Positions 50,301 to 58,153 of a DNA stretch of 64,000 nt are shown here, one piece after another; within the stretch, counting starts at the first letter, position 1; every line of letters starts with the position of its first letter. The DNA comes from CAWKAV01 sp963847735 (GTDB lineage Bacteria > Desulfobacterota > Desulfuromonadia > Desulfuromonadales > BM103): the NCBI GenBank assembly GCA_963847735.1, contig CAWKAV010000029.1, positions 124,001 through 188,000 on the forward strand. The letters are read 5' to 3'. The translations under genes were made by a program, and so were the position numbers. The notes under the pieces were generated by a model. That model saw only the letters and a list, made by a program, of their open reading frames with translations, was not told the DNA's origin and did not search any database.

Positions 50301-50537
50301 CTTTCCCGTGGGGTGTACCGCTTCATTGACTTCTACCGCTACCGCAAGATAGGCATTTTCTGCACCCTGGACAGCGACAACTTCGTCCTTATGGGTACGG
50401 CCGTCGACGGTACCAACAAGACCCTGGTCGATGGCGGGCTGATCCCGCCCCGTATCGACATCGTAACCAGCGCGTCGATCATCTCCTTCAAGGAGATGGT
50501 GCGCCGTGTCAGCCGTATCAAGCGGGCCAGAAATTGA
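47385..50537 (+). CDS. ydbH: YdbH-family AsmA-like protein
   Basis: A protein of 1050 residues. One N-terminal membrane helix (FMAGVLLLLFVGACTFLYSE) is followed by a long run of amphipathic beta strands typical of bridge-like lipid-transfer proteins (AsmA clade). The C-terminal part has IRYADQKLSSEGVAEIDVFA, then RNIRYLEPFSPYPVFTADVD, FGEMNGVVDGYVHGLRLFGA and an ending with SIISFKEMVRRVSRIKRA. In E. coli YdbH works with YnbE and YdbL to move phospholipid to the outer membrane. The YdbL-family gene follows 74 bases downstream. Confidence 0.88.
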   Translation: MKPLLRKSFMAGVLLLLFVGACTFLYSERALDGLVRPWIERQAGQALGGQVSIGKLSLQTGLLKIDALNVETTEGLSISVPRIDVEFSFASLLQRRLEAVRIDSPRLKLRIPQQGDAATSAQALPSRPSLSIDQLMLGGGEVLVRFGERQVLLHDIALQGALGELMPFKVATFVGEGQDNPLLIRGQARWAEALDLSVQEVLWQKRSLLEAPIDLELLAGGEARGGGALQLQTFDDEMLEQLFAVFGMESPLPAGFGFELNAPAVSVSIVKEGLKVGLTVDGGRLRQETSIFPFEKLQLELRGQGEVWQVQGHLLGPAATAISFAADYNTGQASGTAAVEAPDPDHLMQELFGGELPGIAGSLQADADFSWRSGNLEAKVRLNGLDRKPLANDYRFNLAPVSGELTWQQRTQREHFDLILQLNKSPLLNASGELHRVKFALVDLNRQQLMTVLNPGLLPDAVDAIEGVTAAGQLLRNVKGGWSGELQMAARRLGASGVDVNDLRLQGRLDLADGEVSFSHGTLAAGLIKGSELNGRLSGRFVASLTGQKYFVKLEKFALEKAEYLAVDGLSGLGSGEVNLSGRITGQIGGAGPELILAGTIKASEVLAGAFYADLSNLSGSFTLAGELTTDSTNFRVRELKVEVPGFGALGGSGLLTPDEITLTGSMSLPDLAASYGNQLGPVLAEMLPALEGLSLEGALAINYELLWSPSRSLLAGEVGLKGLDAAWPKLQFEMIDGNGHLPFVLNLGDSPPDETRKIERYGEISFVALSVGPASLEEGRLQFAAAPNRFTFRSPLLFRLAGGRVAIRALTFGLGNAGPQGSVHIAVQDVDLELLTRELELPIMRGGISADLGEIRYADQKLSSEGVAEIDVFAGRFQIRNIRYLEPFSPYPVFTADVDFSGLDLYQATNTFDFGEMNGVVDGYVHGLRLFGATPSAFEARLESQPSGKRNISVKALNNLSILSQGGIQAALSRGVYRFIDFYRYRKIGIFCTLDSDNFVLMGTAVDGTNKTLVDGGLIPPRIDIVTSASIISFKEMVRRVSRIKRARN

Positions 50538-50611
50538 TTTTCCTGCTATACTATGCAAGTTCGAAACAATTGACGAATTCGGTACCAAACCGATCATAAA
50601 GGGAGGAATGA

Positions 50612-51199
50612 ATGAAAAAACTATTTTACGCGCTCGGCACGCTGACGGCCCTGACAATTATCTCTTGTGTGACCATCAACATCTATTTCCCGGCCGAAGA
50701 GATTCGCGGCGCCGCCGACCGGATCGTCGATGAGGTCTGGGGTGAGCACATGCAGAAGGAAACACCGCCTGCCCAGCCGCCGGCACAGAAGAAAAATCCG
50801 GGCAGCAGCCTGCTCAACCTGCTGGGGCCGAATGTGGCCTATGCCGCCCAGGACATCGATGTCAGCACTCCTGAGATCAGGGCGATCAAGGCCTCGATCA
50901 AAGATCGCTCCTCAGAGCTGTTCCCTTATCTCGACTCGGGCCACGTCGGTCTGGGCCATGACGGGCTGCTCAGGGTGCGAGACACCGAAGGGCTCGACCT
51001 AAAGGCTCGCGGTGCAGCCAATCGCCTGGTCAAGTCCGAAAATGACGACCGCCAGCGCCTCTACAAGGAGATCGCCGTGGCCAATGGTTTCCCGGACAAA
51101 GTTGACGAAGTGCAGTCAATATTTGCCGGCTCCTGGCGCGAGAACGCTTCCAGAGGTTGGTATGTCGAGGATGCCAAGGGGGGATGGAGTCGTAAGTAG
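50612..51199 (+). CDS. YdbL (DUF1318) family lipoprotein, extended
   Basis: A protein of 195 residues. GGGAGGAATGA precedes the ATG. The signal ends in a lipobox-like IISC (Cys19), followed at once by VTINIYFPAEEIRGAADRIV, then a proline-rich linker, and the DUF1318 domain (DVSTPEIRAIKASIKDRSSE, then LYKEIAVANGFPDKVDEVQS, AGSWRENASRGWYV). E. coli YdbL is only about 108 residues and is preceded by the small lipoprotein YnbE. Here no separate ynbE lies between, and the N-terminus looks like a YnbE part. It is probably a partner of YdbH. Confidence 0.85.
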   Translation: MKKLFYALGTLTALTIISCVTINIYFPAEEIRGAADRIVDEVWGEHMQKETPPAQPPAQKKNPGSSLLNLLGPNVAYAAQDIDVSTPEIRAIKASIKDRSSELFPYLDSGHVGLGHDGLLRVRDTEGLDLKARGAANRLVKSENDDRQRLYKEIAVANGFPDKVDEVQSIFAGSWRENASRGWYVEDAKGGWSRK

Positions 51200-51307
51200 A
51201 TTTTTGCGGCAGATATGGGGAGCCTCAGCCGGAATACGACAACGGGACTTCGGAAGGCCGCAAACTCAACTGCCGCGTTGAAATTCATGCCAAAATAAAC
51301 GAGATTG

Positions 51308-51342
51308 CAGGCGGTGGCGCTCAATACGAGCGCCACCGCCTG
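51308..51342. terminator. perfect 15-base-pair bidirectional hairpin
   Basis: CAGGCGGTGGCGCTC pairs perfectly with GAGCGCCACCGCCTG around AATAC. It sits between two convergent genes and can end transcription from both sides. Confidence 0.75.
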
Positions 51343-51396
51343 TGGTTATAGTGTCGTCGATTCTGCCTTTTTCGCTACTGACTGACCAAAACGAGC

Positions 51397-51888
51397 CTAA
51401 CCTGGCAACAGAAACAACGCCATCGCACTATTGAAAACCGACCAGCAGAACAAACTGCCACTCAAATTTTTATCGACAGATGAAAGTTGCACAGCGGTCA
51501 CGCTGCCGTGCAATATGAAACTGACGATAAGCCATACAGTAGCAACGTTTTGCCCCGCGTAAGCTGTCGCGAACAGGATTGGCACTGCAAACAGGTTGAG
51601 CAGGGCCAGGGCTCCGGTTCGACTCTGTATTGCCAGAGCGATATGGACCAACGCTGAGGTCGCTGCCAGAGCCGCCAGCAAGCGCACCCCGTCTGCGGCC
51701 ATGAGGTTCAGCAGATATATTCCGTAGGCAAGCAGAGCCGCTCCGAAAAATTGGCCGCAACGCACAACCGTACATCTGCAGCTCCGGCTTCCTGACAGAA
51801 CACGACCAGGGATGACCCCGGCAACTGTTTTCTGTGTCGACAAATATAGCTGACACCATTCTTTGAATTCAGTGTTGTTTTTATTCAT
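51397..51888 (-). CDS. small membrane protein of unknown function (163 aa)
   Basis: A protein of 163 residues. GAGAGGA precedes the ATG. It has four or five hydrophobic segments (FFGAALLAYGIYLLNLMAAD, LLAALAATSALVHIALAIQS, LALLNLFAVPILFATAYAGQ, VATVWLIVSFILHGSVTAVQ). An N-terminal soluble stretch has two cysteines (CRCTVVRC). I recognise no family. A TetR-type operator lies directly upstream, so it is probably the target of the adjacent repressor. Confidence 0.7.
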   Translation of the reverse strand: MNKNNTEFKEWCQLYLSTQKTVAGVIPGRVLSGSRSCRCTVVRCGQFFGAALLAYGIYLLNLMAADGVRLLAALAATSALVHIALAIQSRTGALALLNLFAVPILFATAYAGQNVATVWLIVSFILHGSVTAVQLSSVDKNLSGSLFCWSVFNSAMALFLLPG

Positions 51889-51913
51889 GATGTTGTCCTC
51901 TCTTTCAGATAAC

Positions 51914-51929
51914 GACCGAACGTTCGTAC
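51914..51929 (-). promoter_or_regulatory. probable TetR operator before the 163-aa gene
   Basis: Palindrome CGAACGTTCG (51917-51926) 26 bases before the start codon. The same core, GAACGTTCGT, occurs upstream of the TetR gene at 52596. Confidence 0.65.
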
Positions 51930-51986
51930 TTTTTTCTTGTAAAAATGGCCCCTGCGTTTTCTTGCGACGGTAGTCATACTTCCTTG

Positions 51987-52583
51987 TTACTTCTGATCCT
52001 GCGACCGGTATTTGTTGAACAGTTGTTCGAGAGCGACTGCCTGGCGGGTCCCTATCTCCTGGGAGTGCAGCAAGTGGTGATAAAAATGAAATCCCAGCAA
52101 CAGGGAATACAATTCAAAGACAAACTGGTCGCAATCGATGTCGGCGCGGAACTCTCCGGTCTTGATCGCCGATTTCGCCAGTTTTCTCAAAGTCCTGATC
52201 CAGGCCTCTTGTTGCCGCAGCAGTGATGTGCGAACGATCCCTTCACGCTCACTGAATTCGATGCTGGCAGTAACGAAGATACATCCGCCGGTGTTTCGAA
52301 AAGTCCAGCCAATCCAGTTATTGACCAAAGCCTTGATCCGCGGAATGCCTTCTTCCGCTTGCAGTGCCGGGGCCAATACACTTTCAGTAAAAACCCTTCC
52401 GGCATGCTTCAGGATTTCAACCTGCAGATTCTCTTTTGATTGAAAGTGGGCAAACAACCCGCTCTTCGACATTTTGGTCGCCTTGGCCAGAATGCCGATA
52501 GTCACCCCTTCCAGGCCAAGTTCACTCGCCATATCAAGGGCTGTATCGAGGATTGCAATTTTGGTATCATTTCCTTTGGTCAT
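51987..52583 (-). CDS. TetR family regulator
   Basis: A protein of 198 residues. The N-terminal helix-turn-helix is ILDTALDMASELGLEGVTIG, then ILAKATKMSKSGLFAHFQSK. The C-terminal ligand domain has GGCIFVTASIEFSEREGIVR and FELYSLLLGFHFYHHLLHS, typical of the TetR_C group that responds to small hydrophobic ligands. Shared operators before this gene and the 163-aa gene suggest it represses both. The ligand is unknown. Confidence 0.9.
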   Translation of the reverse strand: MTKGNDTKIAILDTALDMASELGLEGVTIGILAKATKMSKSGLFAHFQSKENLQVEILKHAGRVFTESVLAPALQAEEGIPRIKALVNNWIGWTFRNTGGCIFVTASIEFSEREGIVRTSLLRQQEAWIRTLRKLAKSAIKTGEFRADIDCDQFVFELYSLLLGFHFYHHLLHSQEIGTRQAVALEQLFNKYRSQDQK

Positions 52584-52592
52584 GGTTAAAAG

Positions 52593-52610
52593 ATAGAACG
52601 TTCGTGCTAT
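52593..52610 (-). promoter_or_regulatory. probable TetR autoregulatory operator
   Basis: ATAGAACGTTCGTGCTAT, 10 bases before the TetR start codon, contains the palindrome GAACGTTC and shares GAACGTTCGT with the site at 51917. Confidence 0.65.
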
Positions 52611-52672
52611 TTTGTCAAGTGGAAAAATATCTGTGTCTCGCCATTAGCTGCCACGCGAACCGACGGTTGGAT

Positions 52673-54289
52673 CTATAGCCCTTCGCTCAATCGCCGCTCT
52701 GCCAGCTCCCTCTCTTGCTCACAGCGCTGCTCATTCCATCCCAATTCCTCCGCCATGATCCGCAACACCCTTGGCAGCGCCTGCCTGGCCGCCTGCGTGT
52801 CGAGCAGCGCAAGGGGCGTGCGCCGGGCCAGAACATCGATCACCCGTTCAGCCATTTCATAACGTGCGGCATAGAGAACTTCTGCCTCAAGAACCGGATG
52901 GTATGGCACGAGGCGAGAATCATAACCAGAGGCTGCCAGTTGCGCGACCTGCTGCGCCTGGTCTCCGTAGGTGCGATGCAGGTAAGCGGCGATGTCATTG
53001 GCGAAGCCATGCTTTTCAATCAGAACAAGATCTCCCTGTGGATTGTAATTGGCCCCGCCGAGTACCGGCAGATGCTCGGTTTGACAGGCCGGCTGCACTG
53101 CAGACAGGTTGAAGTGCTTGATTGCCTGATCGACGGTATCCATGGCCATTTTCCGGTAGGTCGTCCATTTGCCACCGGCAATCGTTAACAAACCATCGGC
53201 ACTCATTTCAACGACATGATCACGGGCCAAACTGGCAGTGTCGGTCATCTCTGGATCACGCACCAGTGGTCTCAGGCCGGACCAGCAGGACTTGATATCC
53301 GATTTCTCGACCTTCAGGTTGAAATAACGGCTGACGTGGCGCAGCAGGTAATCGATTTCTGTTTCGAGTGGACGGGGATGTTCGGTGATTTCGGCCGGTT
53401 CGTCGCTGGTGCCGATCAGGGCATGGTTTTCCCAGGGCAGGACAAACAGCACCCTGCCGTCTTCGGTCTCGGGAATCATCAGGCCGGTATTGGCGGGGGC
53501 AAAATGTTTGTCCAGAACGATGTGAATGCCGGTGCTGGCAGAGATGATACCAATAGCCGCAGGGTTGTCCATCCTCCTGATCTGATCGGCAAAGGGGCCG
53601 GTAGCATTGACCACACCTCTGGCATGCAACGGCCAGCTCTCTCCCGTCAGCGAATCAGTCAGCTGCGCACCGGTTATTTTGCCGTCCTTCTTGATCAGAT
53701 TGGTTGCCGCCACATGGTTGCTGATGGTTGCACCTTGCTGTTCTGCAGTCAGGGCCAGGGCAAGAGCCATCCGCGCATCATGAAATTGACCGTCGTAATA
53801 AAGCACCCCGGCCTTAAGACCTGCTGCCTTCAGCATCGGGAAGAGATGCAGGGCCTGCTTGCGGCCCAACAGGCGGCTGTGGCCGATATGCCGTTTTCCG
53901 GAGAGCAGATCATAGAGCTTGAGACCGGCAAACACATAGGGGACGTCACGCCAGCGGTAAAGCGGGGTCACCAGCGGCAGGCGGTTGGAGAGATGCGGTG
54001 CATTTTTCAAGAGAAGGTAACGTTCGTGGAGACCATCTTTAACCAGGTGGTACTGGACCCGGTCGAACTTTTTGACCGCCGCCTCCAGGTAGCGTACGCC
54101 ACCGTGCACCAGCTTGGTGCTGCGGCTGCTGGTGCCTTCCGAGAAGTCATTTTTTTCGACCAGCGCGACTTTCAGGCCGCGACTTGCCGCATCAAGGGCG
54201 ACCCCGCAGCCGGTGGCGCCGCCGCCAATGACGAGCAGATCGAAAATCTGACCAGTCTTTAAATGCTGCAAGTGCTGTTGTCTGGTCAT
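52673..54289 (-). CDS. glpD: aerobic-type glycerol-3-phosphate dehydrogenase
   Basis: A protein of 538 residues from the ATG at 54289, which overlaps the lysR stop as ATGA. The FAD site is DLLVIGGGATGCGVALDAAS, followed by EKNDFSEGTSSRSTKLVHGG and VRYLEAAVKKFDRVQYHLV. Later motifs include VLPWENHALIGTSDEPAEIT and GGKWTTYRKMAMDTVDQAI. It oxidises glycerol-3-phosphate at the membrane and passes electrons to quinone. The length is typical. No glpK or glpF is nearby. Confidence 0.93.
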   Translation of the reverse strand: MTRQQHLQHLKTGQIFDLLVIGGGATGCGVALDAASRGLKVALVEKNDFSEGTSSRSTKLVHGGVRYLEAAVKKFDRVQYHLVKDGLHERYLLLKNAPHLSNRLPLVTPLYRWRDVPYVFAGLKLYDLLSGKRHIGHSRLLGRKQALHLFPMLKAAGLKAGVLYYDGQFHDARMALALALTAEQQGATISNHVAATNLIKKDGKITGAQLTDSLTGESWPLHARGVVNATGPFADQIRRMDNPAAIGIISASTGIHIVLDKHFAPANTGLMIPETEDGRVLFVLPWENHALIGTSDEPAEITEHPRPLETEIDYLLRHVSRYFNLKVEKSDIKSCWSGLRPLVRDPEMTDTASLARDHVVEMSADGLLTIAGGKWTTYRKMAMDTVDQAIKHFNLSAVQPACQTEHLPVLGGANYNPQGDLVLIEKHGFANDIAAYLHRTYGDQAQQVAQLAASGYDSRLVPYHPVLEAEVLYAARYEMAERVIDVLARRTPLALLDTQAARQALPRVLRIMAEELGWNEQRCEQERELAERRLSEGL

Positions 54290-55248
54290 GTGGATGTCCC
54301 TGTTGAGCGGTAGAATCTTGAATTCTGCTGGCCACCCTCTGTGTCGGCGCAACTCCTTTGCATCAGCTCGGCAAACACCCTGGCTGCCGGCGATGCCGAC
54401 CTTTTGCTGCGCGTGACCAGCCAGAATTTCCTTGTGACAGCGAAAGCCTGCACCGGCACCCTGACCAGTTCGCCGCGCCTCAGCTCCTGGCGGATCGATA
54501 TCTCGGAGAGAAACGCTGCGCTGAAGCCGTTCAACACCGCCTGGCGAACCGCTTCGTTGCTGCCGAGCCGAACGGCGACCTTGAGACGCTTCGGATCGAA
54601 GCCGGCTCGCCGCAAGGCCTGTTGCAGGGCTTGGTCGCTGCCCGAACCGCTTTCCCTCACAACCAGGGAGAGGGTCGCCAGATCATCGAGCGTGATCGCT
54701 GCGCCCTGGCTGCCGAGGTCACTCCAGGGATGTTGTGGGCTGACCGCCAGCACCAGCAGGTCGTCGGTCAAAGGCAGGAAGTCGAGTCCCCGTTCGTCGC
54801 TGTGGCTGCCGACCACGGCCAGCTCCACACCATCGGCCAGCAACAGATCGAGCATGGCCCTGCTGTCGCCGGTCTGCAGGGTCAACACGATGCCCGGCTG
54901 TTCGGCGGCAAGGCGCGGCAGAATCGCCGGGACCAGGTAGTTGGAGGGGATATTGCTCGCACCGACGCTCAGGTCGGCCTGTTGCAGGCCGCGAAACCCG
55001 GCCATGGCAATGCGCAGCGCAGCGCTTTCATTCAGCACCTGGCGGGCATGTCGCAGGAAGAGCTCCCCGGCGTGGGTCAACAAGACTCCCTGGCCGGTCC
55101 GATCCAGCAGGCGCAGTTCAAGCTCGCTTTCAAGAGCGGCGATATGCTGACTGACGGTCGACTGGGTAAGCGAAGCGGCTTCTGCCCCGCGGGAAAAGCT
55201 GCCCGCCTCGACAACAGCAACAAAAAGTTCCAACTGGCGTAAATTCAA
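54286..55248 (-). CDS. LysR family transcriptional regulator
   Basis: A protein of about 320 residues, using a TTG at 55248 with GGGG ahead because the helix-turn-helix begins right there: LNLRQLELFVAVVEAGSFSR, then GAEAASLTQSTVSQHIAALE, ESELELRLLDRTGQGVLLTH. The effector domain has LSVGASNIPSNYLVPAILPR and VVRESGSGSDQALQQALRRA. A CysB/CysL-like class is suggested by SGSGS. It is coupled to glpD by an ATGA overlap and divergent from the transglutaminase-like gene, so it may control either. Confidence 0.88.
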   Translation of the reverse strand: MNLRQLELFVAVVEAGSFSRGAEAASLTQSTVSQHIAALESELELRLLDRTGQGVLLTHAGELFLRHARQVLNESAALRIAMAGFRGLQQADLSVGASNIPSNYLVPAILPRLAAEQPGIVLTLQTGDSRAMLDLLLADGVELAVVGSHSDERGLDFLPLTDDLLVLAVSPQHPWSDLGSQGAAITLDDLATLSLVVRESGSGSDQALQQALRRAGFDPKRLKVAVRLGSNEAVRQAVLNGFSAAFLSEISIRQELRRGELVRVPVQAFAVTRKFWLVTRSKRSASPAARVFAELMQRSCADTEGGQQNSRFYRSTGTST

Positions 55249-55378
55249 AACACATCCCCATCGGTATTGTCGATATAAGGTATCGTAAATATCGAAATTA
55301 TCAATTTGACCCGATGCTGTCAATAGATGACAATGCGCGCGACATATTACTCCACCGACATTACAGGAGCATCCGACC

Positions 55379-56386
55379 ATGAAGAGACTTCTACTGACCT
55401 TGGCCACCACCATTCTATTTGTCATACCCTCCTGGGCCAACAACCGCGCAGGACTGGTGACCATGGAATTCGACCTGAGCGGCCAACCGGCCGGTGAAGT
55501 GGTCAAGCTCTGGATCCCCTACCCGGTCTCCAACCAGCAACAGTTGATCAGCAGGATCAGCCTGAACGGCGACTTCGCTGCGAGCGGCGTCTACACCGTG
55601 ACCACCAACGGCACGCCGCTGCTCTATGCCGAATGGCCGCAGGACAGCAAGAGCCGCAAGCTGACGCTCGCTTTCGAAGTCGCTCGAGAAGAGATGCGCC
55701 GTGGCGACCTGCCAACCAGCGAGCCGGTCTGGAATCCGGCCGATTACGCCGCATACCTGGCCCCGACCAGCATCGGGCCGACTGATGGTGCCGTAAAAGA
55801 GCTGGCCGACAAGATCGTTGCCGGCAAGACCAGCGTGCTGGAACGCACCAGGGCGATTTACGACTGGACGGTCGAAAACATGTACCGCGACCCGGACACC
55901 CGTGGCTGCGGCAAGGGTGATGTCTGCTACCTTCTGGTCAAACCTGGCGGCAAGTGCACTGACATCTCCTCGGTCTTCGTCGCGCTCTGTCGTGCGGCGG
56001 GAGTGCCGGCCCGCGAGGTGTTCGGCCTGCGTCTCGGTAAGCAGGCCGAGCAGGACATCACCACTTGGCAGCACTGCTGGTCCGAATTCTTCCTGCCTGG
56101 CTATGGCTGGGTGCCGGCCGACCCGGCCGACGTGCTCAAGGCCAAGCTGGTTGAGAAACTCGAGCTCGACAGCCCGCGGATCGTTGAACTGCGCGACTAT
56201 TTCTGGGGTGGCATTGATGCCTACCGCTTCCAGTTGGCCAGTGGTCGCGACCTGGTGCTGAATCCCTCCCAGGCCGGCGCCCCGCTCAACACCTTCGGTT
56301 ATCCTTACGCCGAGGTTGGCAGCAAGCCGCTTGATTTCTACGATCCGAAAAGTTTTGTTTATAGTTTCAGCTTTAAGGAGTTGTAA
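55379..56386 (+). CDS. exported transglutaminase-like protein
   Basis: A protein of 335 residues. A signal peptide (LLLTLATTILFVIPSWA) precedes a beta domain and then the transglutaminase-like core with the likely triad Cys193 (PGGKCTDISSVFVALC), His232 (TTWQHCWSEFFLPGYGW) and Asp248 (VPADPADV). The C-terminus ends FGYPYAEVGSKPLDFYDPKS. It acts in the periplasm as a cysteine protease or amide hydrolase; the substrate is unknown. It is divergent from the lysR-glpD pair. A terminator follows at 56453. Confidence 0.9.
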   Translation: MKRLLLTLATTILFVIPSWANNRAGLVTMEFDLSGQPAGEVVKLWIPYPVSNQQQLISRISLNGDFAASGVYTVTTNGTPLLYAEWPQDSKSRKLTLAFEVAREEMRRGDLPTSEPVWNPADYAAYLAPTSIGPTDGAVKELADKIVAGKTSVLERTRAIYDWTVENMYRDPDTRGCGKGDVCYLLVKPGGKCTDISSVFVALCRAAGVPAREVFGLRLGKQAEQDITTWQHCWSEFFLPGYGWVPADPADVLKAKLVEKLELDSPRIVELRDYFWGGIDAYRFQLASGRDLVLNPSQAGAPLNTFGYPYAEVGSKPLDFYDPKSFVYSFSFKEL

Positions 56387-56452
56387 GGGGAGGCGGCGAA
56401 ATGTTTCGAGTCATACTTTCGCAACCTCGATCAACACAGCTAAGCGTAGACA

Positions 56453-56490
56453 AGAAGGGGACCGAAGCTATTTCGGGCCCCTTCTGTTCT
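56453..56490. terminator. terminator between convergent genes
   Basis: AGAAGGGG-CCGAA...TTCGG-CCCCTTCT (56453-56485) followed by GTTCT; usable in both directions, after the transglutaminase-like gene and after def. Confidence 0.75.
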
Positions 56491-56576
56491 ATCGATTATT
56501 GCGCTGGGTGGAGTTCATGTGGTGTTACGGATGGTCAAACTTTTAAAAATCTTTCGGCGGCAATGATTGCGGCCGA

Positions 56577-57080
56577 CTATTTGCCCTTCCTCCGATACAG
56601 GTCCGTCTTCAGGCTGGAGACCCGATCGATAAAAAGCAGGCCGTCGAGGTGATCCATCTCATGCTGAATGGCGACAGCCTCAAAGCCACTGGACTCGATG
56701 ATGCGCCGTCGCCCGCCACGGTCAATGAACTCAACGACGATACGTTCAGCTCGTGTTACATTGCCAGTGTAGTCGGGAACGCTCATACAGCCTTCACGCA
56801 TCATCTTGCTGCCTGATTTTTCGATGATTTCCGGATTCACCATTTCTAGCAGACCGTGATTGTTCTCCTTGCCGAGTTTGCTCCTGGAGACATCGACCAC
56901 AACAACGCGGCGCAACACGCCGATCTGCGGAGCAGCGACACCTACCGAATGACCGGAAGCAACCATGGTATCGACGAGGTCCTGAATCACTACGACAGCG
57001 CTTTCATCAATTTCCTCAACCGGTTCGGCCACCTGCTTGAGAATCGGATCAGGGTAGATGCGGATGGAGCGTATAGCCAT
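56577..57080 (-). CDS. def: peptide deformylase
   Basis: A protein of 167 residues with all three motifs: GVAAPQIG (47-54), EGCMS (96-100, metal ligand Cys98) and HEMDH (140-144, metal ligands His140 and His144). It removes the formyl group from the N-terminal methionine of new proteins. It lies two bases after the ACT-domain regulator on the same strand, so the two are probably co-transcribed. No fmt gene follows here. Confidence 0.96.
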   Translation of the reverse strand: MAIRSIRIYPDPILKQVAEPVEEIDESAVVVIQDLVDTMVASGHSVGVAAPQIGVLRRVVVVDVSRSKLGKENNHGLLEMVNPEIIEKSGSKMMREGCMSVPDYTGNVTRAERIVVEFIDRGGRRRIIESSGFEAVAIQHEMDHLDGLLFIDRVSSLKTDLYRRKGK

Positions 57081-57082
57081 GA

Positions 57083-57622
57083 TCAGAGTTCCACGGTCGG
57101 GATGGTGCGAACAGTGATATCGACCTGCAGTTCATCTCTTGTCGGAGCCAGCCAGCTGTCGACATCCTCTTCCTCGACGCCTTCGGGCAGCACAGCCTCG
57201 ATGACCATGACGTATACGGGGCGCTCTTCGGTGCCGACCAGCTTGGTATTGAGATCGGTTATGTTGATCTGTCTCTCGCCCAGAACTTTTGCTACACGAT
57301 ATACGATCCCCGGCTTGTCGGCACCGTAGACCGAAATCATGCAAATATCTCCATCGATCTTTGATCTGGTCTCGCCACCAGGTTTGAGCACCCGCAGGGC
57401 GACGGTCAGATCGGTCTCCTCCAGTGGTTTGAAGGCGTCGCCGAAACTTTCCAGGCGGGTGTATTCTGGATGGCCAAGAATCAGGATCATGGCGAATTGG
57501 TCACCGAGGATCGAGCAGCTTGAATCGGAAAGGTTGCAGCCCTGTCTGAAAAGAATCTCGGTTACTTGGGACACGATCCCGGGACGGTCACGGCCAACGA
57601 TGGTCAGAGCGAAATGGTTCAT
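57083..57622 (-). CDS. double ACT-domain protein (GcvR-like)
   Basis: A protein of 179 residues from the ATG at 57622 after GGAGG; an open frame extends upstream to 57679. Two ACT domains: FALTIVGRDRPGIVSQVTEI (N-terminal) and MISVYGADKPGIVYRVAKVL (C-terminal), each with the DRPGIV/DKPGIV ligand loop. The layout matches GcvR-type regulators, which sense amino acids such as glycine, but the true ligand is not certain. It forms an operon with def. Confidence 0.88.
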   Translation of the reverse strand: MNHFALTIVGRDRPGIVSQVTEILFRQGCNLSDSSCSILGDQFAMILILGHPEYTRLESFGDAFKPLEETDLTVALRVLKPGGETRSKIDGDICMISVYGADKPGIVYRVAKVLGERQINITDLNTKLVGTEERPVYVMVIEAVLPEGVEEEDVDSWLAPTRDELQVDITVRTIPTVEL

Positions 57623-57758
57623 GGTTTCCTCCAGCTTTGACATCAGGATAGAATGATTATACTTTTTAGCATAGATCAAGGAACAGAAACCACTTTTTGG
57701 TTTGCGGTGCGCGGTTCGTAGTTATGCTTACCCCAGAACCCTGAACCAGTGATGTAAA

Positions 57759-58076
57759 ATGTTTACTCCAAAAGATTTGAAAATCGATTACTATCGCGGC
57801 TCCGGTCCAGGCGGGCAGCATCGCAACACCAGCGAGACCGGGGTGCGTATCACCCACCTACCAACCGGTGTCGTGGTGACTGCCACCGAATCGCGCTCCC
57901 GCCATATGAACCTGCAGCGGGCCATGACACGCCTCGAGGAGAAGCTGGCCGCGCGCAATCGCAGACGCCGACCGCGTATCGCCACCCGTCCAGGCAAGGG
58001 TGCCATTGCCAGGCGACTGGAGACCAAGCGCAAGCAGGGTGATAAAAAAAGGGTTCGCCAGAAAGTTGATGATTAG
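57759..58076 (+). CDS. release factor-like GGQ protein
   Basis: A protein of 105 residues with the catalytic GGQ at residues 18-20 (GSGPGGQHRNTSETGVRI), then THLPTGVVVTATESRSRHMN and a strongly basic tail (RRRRPRIATRPGKGAIARRL). This is the domain 3-type peptidyl-tRNA hydrolase of the ArfB/RF-H-like group, which frees stalled ribosomes or damaged release sites. It is smaller than ArfB (about 140 aa). The ATG at 57759 has no strong ribosome binding site. Confidence 0.88.
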   Translation: MFTPKDLKIDYYRGSGPGGQHRNTSETGVRITHLPTGVVVTATESRSRHMNLQRAMTRLEEKLAARNRRRRPRIATRPGKGAIARRLETKRKQGDKKRVRQKVDD

Positions 58077-58153
58077 CGCGCTGTGTTTTGAATTAAGTTC
58101 AGGTAAAGCAACCATCTTCAAGCTTGCAAATCACCAGGAAATACTCCAGTTCA

